Below, in pieces: positions 7,045-10,790 of a DNA stretch of 10,790 nt. Below the pieces are notes generated by a model that searched no databases, was not told where the DNA came from, and worked only from the letters and a program-made list of their open reading frames with translations. Source of the stretch: CAZAJS01 sp964485635 (GTDB taxonomy: Bacteria > Pseudomonadota > Gammaproteobacteria > Francisellales > Francisellaceae). A program made the position numbers and the translations under genes. The stretch covers positions 1-10,790 of the forward strand of contig CAZAJS010000039.1 in assembly GCA_964485635.1 (NCBI GenBank), in the 5' to 3' direction. Each line of letters starts with the position of its first letter. Within the stretch, counting starts at the first letter, position 1.

Positions 7045-8088
7045 TTATTGGTCAAATAAGTCTGTTTGGCTTGATGGGTCAATATGATTTGGCATAGCAA
7101 TATCAAAATGATGATAGGCATGAATAGTTGCAATACGGCCCCGTGCGGTTCGCATTAAATAGCCTTTTTGAATAAGATAAGGTTCAATAATATCTTCAAT
7201 GGTACCTTTTTCCTCACTAATGGCAGCGGCCATCGTATCAAGTCCAACAGGTCCCCCACTGAACTTTTCTAATAATGTCATTAAATAACGTCGGTCCATT
7301 TGATCGAACCCTAACGGATCAACATGAATCATTGATAAAGCTTGGTCAGCCACTGAGTGATTAATAATTCCATTATTTTTGACATCAGCATAATCTCGGA
7401 CACGTCTTAATAATCGGTTTGCAATACGTGGTGTGCCACGGGCACGTTTCGCAATTTCATGAGCTCCATCAGATTCAATTGTCATGGATAAAAGTCCAGC
7501 TGTACGTTGAATGATTTGACACAAATCACTAACAGAATAAAATTCTAATCGTTGTACGATTCCAAAGCGATCACGTAAGGGGGATGTCAATAATCCAGCT
7601 CGTGTTGTTGCGCCCACTAATGTAAAGGGAGGTAAATCGACTTTAATTGAACGAGCAGAAGGCCCTTCACCAATCATAATATCAAGTTGATAATCTTCCA
7701 TGGCAGGGTAAAGGACTTCTTCAACAACAGGAGATAAACGATGAATTTCATCAATAAATAAAACATCATTCGCTTCTAGATTTGTCAATAATGCTGCTAG
7801 ATCTCCTGGCTTTTCTAAAACAGGGCCTGATGTTTGTTTTAAAGATACATTCATTTCATTAGCAATAATATGAGACAAAGTTGTTTTACCTAAACCAGGT
7901 GGCCCAAAAATCAGGACATGATCTAATGCTTCTTGACGTCCACGCGCTGCTTGGACAAAAATTTCCATTTGTTCTCGTACAGCTGGTTGCCCTTCATAGT
8001 CTGCTAAAATTTTAGGACGTGTTGTTTTATCAATTTGACGATCTTCTGGTTGAGAAGTACCACCAATTAAGCGATCTGTTTCAATCAT
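7045..8088 (-). CDS. ruvB: Holliday junction branch-migration ATPase RuvB
   Basis: RuvB is the hexameric AAA+ motor that, with RuvA, drives branch migration of Holliday junctions during recombinational repair. The 347-residue product (336 in E. coli) carries Walker A GPPGLGKT (62-69), Walker B FIDEIHRL (111-118), sensor-1 region LVGATTRAG (157-165), the arginine finger in LRDRFG (171-176, R174), sensor-2 region [12 protein letters not shown], and the C-terminal winged helix with [10 protein letters not shown] and [18 protein letters not shown]. All key residues are present. The ATG at 8088 gives the standard MIETDRLI N-terminus, with a weak AGCGG upstream. ruvC and ruvA, normally in the same operon, are not next to it. 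Confidence 0.98.
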   Translation of the reverse strand: MIETDRLIGGTSQPEDRQIDKTTRPKILADYEGQPAVREQMEIFVQAARGRQEALDHVLIFGPPGLGKTTLSHIIANEMNVSLKQTSGPVLEKPGDLAALLTNLEANDVLFIDEIHRLSPVVEEVLYPAMEDYQLDIMIGEGPSARSIKVDLPPFTLVGATTRAGLLTSPLRDRFGIVQRLEFYSVSDLCQIIQRTAGLLSMTIESDGAHEIAKRARGTPRIANRLLRRVRDYADVKNNGIINHSVADQALSMIHVDPLGFDQMDRRYLMTLLEKFSGGPVGLDTMAAAISEEKGTIEDIIEPYLIQKGYLMRTARGRIATIHAYHHFDIAMPNHIDPSSQTDLFDQ

Positions 8089-8122
8089 ATGCCGCTAATT
8101 TTGTTATTTGATTTAATAATTA

Positions 8123-8128
8123 ATTATA
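8123..8128 (-). promoter_or_regulatory. Candidate -10 box of ruvB
   Basis: A consensus TATAAT on the minus strand (8128-8123) lies 34 bp before the ruvB start. No convincing -35 box accompanies it. Confidence 0.4.
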
Positions 8129-8185
8129 CGAAAAAAATGCCTGATAAAATATAAAGTTTCCCCATACAAATTCAAAATAATTCGC

Positions 8186-8203
8186 TATAATATAACGTTA
8201 TAT
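8186..8203 (+). promoter_or_regulatory. Antiporter promoter -10 with overlapping 14-bp palindrome
   Basis: TATAAT (8186-8191) is followed by the likely start point inside ATATAACGTTATAT (8190-8203), a perfect 14-bp palindrome. The -35 match (CATACA, 8163-8168) is poor, which fits an activated or otherwise controlled promoter. The palindrome sits where a repressor would block initiation. Confidence 0.45.
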
Positions 8204-8226
8204 GTGTATTAATACGATTGCTGTTT

Positions 8227-9921
8227 ATGTTACTTGATGTGATTCAGGCGTCCATGTTTAATCAAATTGCAACCTTGCTTGTTTTATCAGCTGTGATTGG
8301 GTTTATCGGTCATTTATTACGCCAACCTTTAATTGTGAGTTTTATTTTTGTAGGGGTGTTAGTAGGCCCTTCTGTGCTTGGTATTGTTCAAGAAGGTGAA
8401 CATATTGACTTATTAGCACATTTGGGAATTGCTGTTTTATTATTTTTAGTCGGTCTTAAATTGGACTTAAAGTTGATCCGAGATATGGGAAAAATTGCTT
8501 TAGCCACAGGGCTTGGTCAAGTCTTTTTTACCTCAGTGGTTGGCTTTTTTATTGCATTACTACTTGGTTACGGTGTATTAACTTCGGTATATATTGCTGT
8601 GGCTTTGACTTTTTCAAGCACGATTATTATTGTCAAACTTTTGTCTGATAAAAAAGAAGTGGATGCCTTACATGGTCGAATTGCTCTAGGTTTTTTAATT
8701 GTCCAAGACATTGTGGTTGTTTTAGCATTAATTGTATTATCTGCAATCGGAATTGGAGACCAAGGAGGGGCAATTGTTCCTTTATGGCAGCAAATTATTT
8801 GGTTAGTAGTTTATGGTCTTGGCTTAGTCCTTTTTATTGGGCTTTTTATGCGTTATGTTGCAAATCTATTGATGAAAAAAATGGCTAGTTCATCTGAATT
8901 ACTTGTTAGTTTCGGCATTGCGTGGGCAGCATTTTTGGCGATGGTATGTGATTTGCTTGGATTTGGGCAAGAATTAGGAGGTCTGCTTGCTGGGGTTGCT
9001 TTAGCATCTACGGCTTATCGAGAAGCACTTATTGCGCGATTAGGCCCTGTTCGAGATTTTTTATTGTTGTTTTTCTTTATTTATTTAGGAAGTCAGCTAG
9101 ATTTGGATGTATTAGGCAATCAAGTAGGGTCTGCTTTAATTTTTTCATTGTTTGTTTTAATTGGAAATCCCATTATTGTTATGATTATTATGGGGTTAAT
9201 GGGTTATCGTAAAAGAACAGGGTTTCTTGCTGGATTAACAGTCGCTCAAATCAGTGAGTTTTCATTAATCTTTATGGGCATGGGATTGGCAGTTGGTCAT
9301 GTGTCTGAAGCAGCTTTAGGGCTTGTTACATTAGTTGGTTTTATTACTATTGCTTTGTCTGTGTATATGATTACTTATTCTCAAACACTTTATCAATGGT
9401 TATCGCCAATTTTGAACGTTTTTGAAAGAAAACAAAAAACACAAAGGGTTGAAGATGCTTGTTCTGTATCAAAAAATGCACACTATGATGTGATTGTTTT
9501 TGGATTAGGTCGTTATGGTGATAATATTGCTACACGGTTATCACAACAAAACAAACGTGTTTTAGGAGTCGATTTTAACCCTGAGCTTTTAGAAAATCAA
9601 AAATCCTATAAGATTGTTTATGGGGATGCTTGTGACCAAGAATTTTTAAATTTATTGCCTTTTAAAGACGTTAAGTGGGTTATTATTAGTTTGCCTCGGC
9701 ATATAACTGCATTAACGCATCAACATCCGGAAAGTGCACTTATTTCAGGGTTAAAATCAATTCATTTTCAAGGTAAAATTGCGGTTGCTGCTGCTAGTGA
9801 TCAAGTTGCTGATCAGTTAAAAGCTCAAGGTATAGATTTGATTTTAAGGCCGTTTGATGATGCCGCTAATGAAGCGGCAGAGAAAATTGAAACTGCTATT
9901 AAAGCAACGAATCAATGTTAA
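8227..9921 (+). CDS. Kef-type monovalent cation:proton antiporter with RCK domain
   Basis: A CPA2-family inner-membrane exchanger, probably K+ or Na+ against H+. About 12 hydrophobic segments fill residues 10-390. Family motifs include LFLVGLKLDL, LTFSSTIIIVKLLSDKKEVD and LIVQDIVVV, with the Q160-D161 pair typical of the Kef branch. The C-terminal part (about 418-555) is an RCK/TrkA-N Rossmann domain with VFGLGRYGDNIA (G426, G428, G431) and the nucleotide-binding acid D449. The stretch aligning with the glutathione-gating HALESDIEP loop of E. coli KefC reads REALIARLGP (265-274), lacking its acidic residues. The 564 residues are close to E. coli KefB/KefC (about 600), but no KefF/KefG partner is adjacent. 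I chose ATG 8227; TTG at 8218 and ATG at 8254 are also in frame, and none has a clear Shine-Dalgarno sequence. Confidence 0.92.
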   Translation: MLLDVIQASMFNQIATLLVLSAVIGFIGHLLRQPLIVSFIFVGVLVGPSVLGIVQEGEHIDLLAHLGIAVLLFLVGLKLDLKLIRDMGKIALATGLGQVFFTSVVGFFIALLLGYGVLTSVYIAVALTFSSTIIIVKLLSDKKEVDALHGRIALGFLIVQDIVVVLALIVLSAIGIGDQGGAIVPLWQQIIWLVVYGLGLVLFIGLFMRYVANLLMKKMASSSELLVSFGIAWAAFLAMVCDLLGFGQELGGLLAGVALASTAYREALIARLGPVRDFLLLFFFIYLGSQLDLDVLGNQVGSALIFSLFVLIGNPIIVMIIMGLMGYRKRTGFLAGLTVAQISEFSLIFMGMGLAVGHVSEAALGLVTLVGFITIALSVYMITYSQTLYQWLSPILNVFERKQKTQRVEDACSVSKNAHYDVIVFGLGRYGDNIATRLSQQNKRVLGVDFNPELLENQKSYKIVYGDACDQEFLNLLPFKDVKWVIISLPRHITALTHQHPESALISGLKSIHFQGKIAVAAASDQVADQLKAQGIDLILRPFDDAANEAAEKIETAIKATNQC

Positions 9922-9979
9922 TATTGACATTTTGTAATAGTATGAGCGAGCTTGTAATGGACTATAGTTTTATTTGGTG

Positions 9980-10004
9980 TCATTTCTTTGTGGTGTTGAA
10001 ATGA
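9980..10004. repeat. Inverted repeat after the antiporter gene
   Basis: TCATTTC (9980-9986) and GAAATGA (9998-10004) are perfect arms around an 11-nt loop, 58 bp after the antiporter stop. It has no T run after it, so it is a poor terminator. The 218-bp gap holding it also contains palindromes at 10028-10038 (ATTCATTGAAT) and 10051-10060 (GCTTATAAGC), and no gene. Confidence 0.3.
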
Positions 10005-10111
10005 AAATCTTGAATAAAGATTCCTCTATTCATTGAATCGCTTCCTTTGCGCTTATAAGCTTAAAATGCTTTAAAGAAATTGGTTTTATATAAATATTTT
10101 ATGATAGATTT

Positions 10112-10130
10112 TTGATTCAAGATAAATCAA
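10112..10130. repeat. Inverted repeat at the MFS ribosome binding site
   Basis: TTGATT (10112-10117) and AATCAA (10125-10130) flank a 7-nt loop and abut the AAGG (10129-10132) that serves the MFS start. A second pairing is possible: ATTCAAGAT (10115-10123) is the exact complement of ATCTTGAAT (10007-10015). These could be alternative leader structures or chance in A+T-rich DNA. Confidence 0.3.
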
Positions 10131-10139
10131 GGCGCTGTA

Positions 10140-10790
10140 ATGCATTCAAAAAAGCCTAAACTTAATTCTCTTTTAATTAGTTTATGTGTCTTGATATTTA
10201 TTGATTCAATGAGTACAGGCATCATTTTTCCCATTATGCCTGAATTATTTTTAGATCCTCAATATGGTTTTGTATCAAATCATAGTTGGTTATCAAGTGG
10301 CCTTTTGTATGGGTTAGCATTTGCTTTATTTCCATTAGCTGGTTTTTTTAGTAAACCCTTTTTAGGGAAGCTTTCGGATCAATTTGGTCGTAGAAAGGTT
10401 TTATTATGGGGAATTTTTGGGATTAGTATAAGTGATTTATTAGCTTGTTTATCGATCATTTTAAAAAGTCCTTATTTATTTTTATTTTCACGTGTAATAA
10501 TGGGTTTTTTGCAGGAGCTTATGTTATTGCTGATGCCGTTATTGCAGATTTTGGGGGTAGCACTGCTGAAAGGATGCGGCGTTATCGGTGGGTGATGTTA
10601 GCCGCAGTGATAGGTTTTGTATTAGGCCCTGTTATTGGGAGTAGTGCTGCCTTAGTGACTGGTTCATTCGCATTAACAATTCCCTTTTTAATTGCTTTTA
10701 TATTATCTTGTTTGAATTGGCTTTTATTGATAAAAACCTTTCCAAATAGTCAAAATAATAAAACGAATCAAATTCATAGAGTTAAAGATC
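10140..10790 (+). pseudogene. Bcr/TetA-like MFS transporter (DHA1 type), frame-shifted and cut by window edge
   Basis: This is a proton-coupled major facilitator exporter of the drug-efflux kind, in the inner membrane. ATG 10140 follows AAGG (10129-10132). The first frame gives TM1 (about 11-31), TM2 with MFS motif A GKLSDQFGRRK (76-86) at its end, then TM3 and TM4. It reaches GFL (122-124), then becomes non-homologous and stops at TGA 10593-10595, giving 151 residues. From 10511 the -1 frame continues the family sequence to the window end without a stop: AGAYVIADAVIADFGG, then AAVIGFVLGPVIGS, the usual TM5 pattern, and another membrane segment. The break lies at T6 (10505-10510); one more T would read GFFAGAY. 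So the gene is mutated, mis-sequenced or read through by -1 slippage at T TTT TTG. The substrate cannot be inferred. Confidence 0.88.

Noticed and set aside
10520..10550. Direct repeat GTTATTGC in the MFS gene as a mobile-element target duplication
   Set aside because: It encodes VIADAVIAD within the normal family sequence, and no insertion lies between the copies.

Overview
The window is an A+T-rich bacterial chromosome segment carrying mostly housekeeping genes. The protein sequences look gammaproteobacterial. The Obg GTPase, the RuvB C-terminus and the KdsD/KpsF active-site blocks are of the gamma type. The Obg core and the short C-terminus of the LpxC fragment most resemble, from memory and without alignment, the Francisella/Fastidiosibacteraceae side of the class. 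I see no phage, insertion sequence, integrase, CRISPR array, tRNA or rRNA. All eight complete genes end in TAA.

Layout, left to right. (1) Positions 1-323 (+) are the C-terminal third of LpxC (lipid A synthesis), cut by the window edge and out of frame with its first bases. (2) dnaX (-) converges on it and encodes a tau-type clamp-loader subunit with a short linker and a ten-A run inside its last domain. (3) Divergent from dnaX is a two-gene operon: obgE, then an NlpD-like lipoprotein one base downstream. (4) dps (+) has its own extended -10 promoter and a clear terminator. (5) An unrecognised 234-residue protein (+) follows. (6) A cold-shock protein gene (+) follows, with a U-rich leader and a terminator. 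(7) On the minus strand lie kdsD/kpsF and, upstream of it, ruvB; an internal promoter can be seen for kdsD. (8) Divergent from ruvB is a Kef-type cation:proton antiporter (+). (9) The right edge holds the start of a Bcr/TetA-like MFS exporter (+), interrupted by a -1 frame change at a six-T run.

Functionally the genes cover outer-membrane LPS synthesis (lpxC, kdsD), replication and repair (dnaX, ruvB), ribosome assembly (obgE), septal peptidoglycan splitting (NlpD-like), stress protection (dps, csp) and transport (Kef, MFS). Several genes are detached from their usual gammaproteobacterial partners: dnaX lacks ybaB-recR, obgE lacks rplU-rpmA, ruvB lacks ruvC-ruvA, kdsD lacks the lpt genes, and nlpD lacks surE-pcm-rpoS. 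This points to a rearranged genome.

I did not find a convincing undescribed system. The points most worth checking are the MFS frame break, the lpxC frame break, the dnaX A-run with stops in both alternative frames, the unknown gene at 4786-5490, and several palindromes at promoters.
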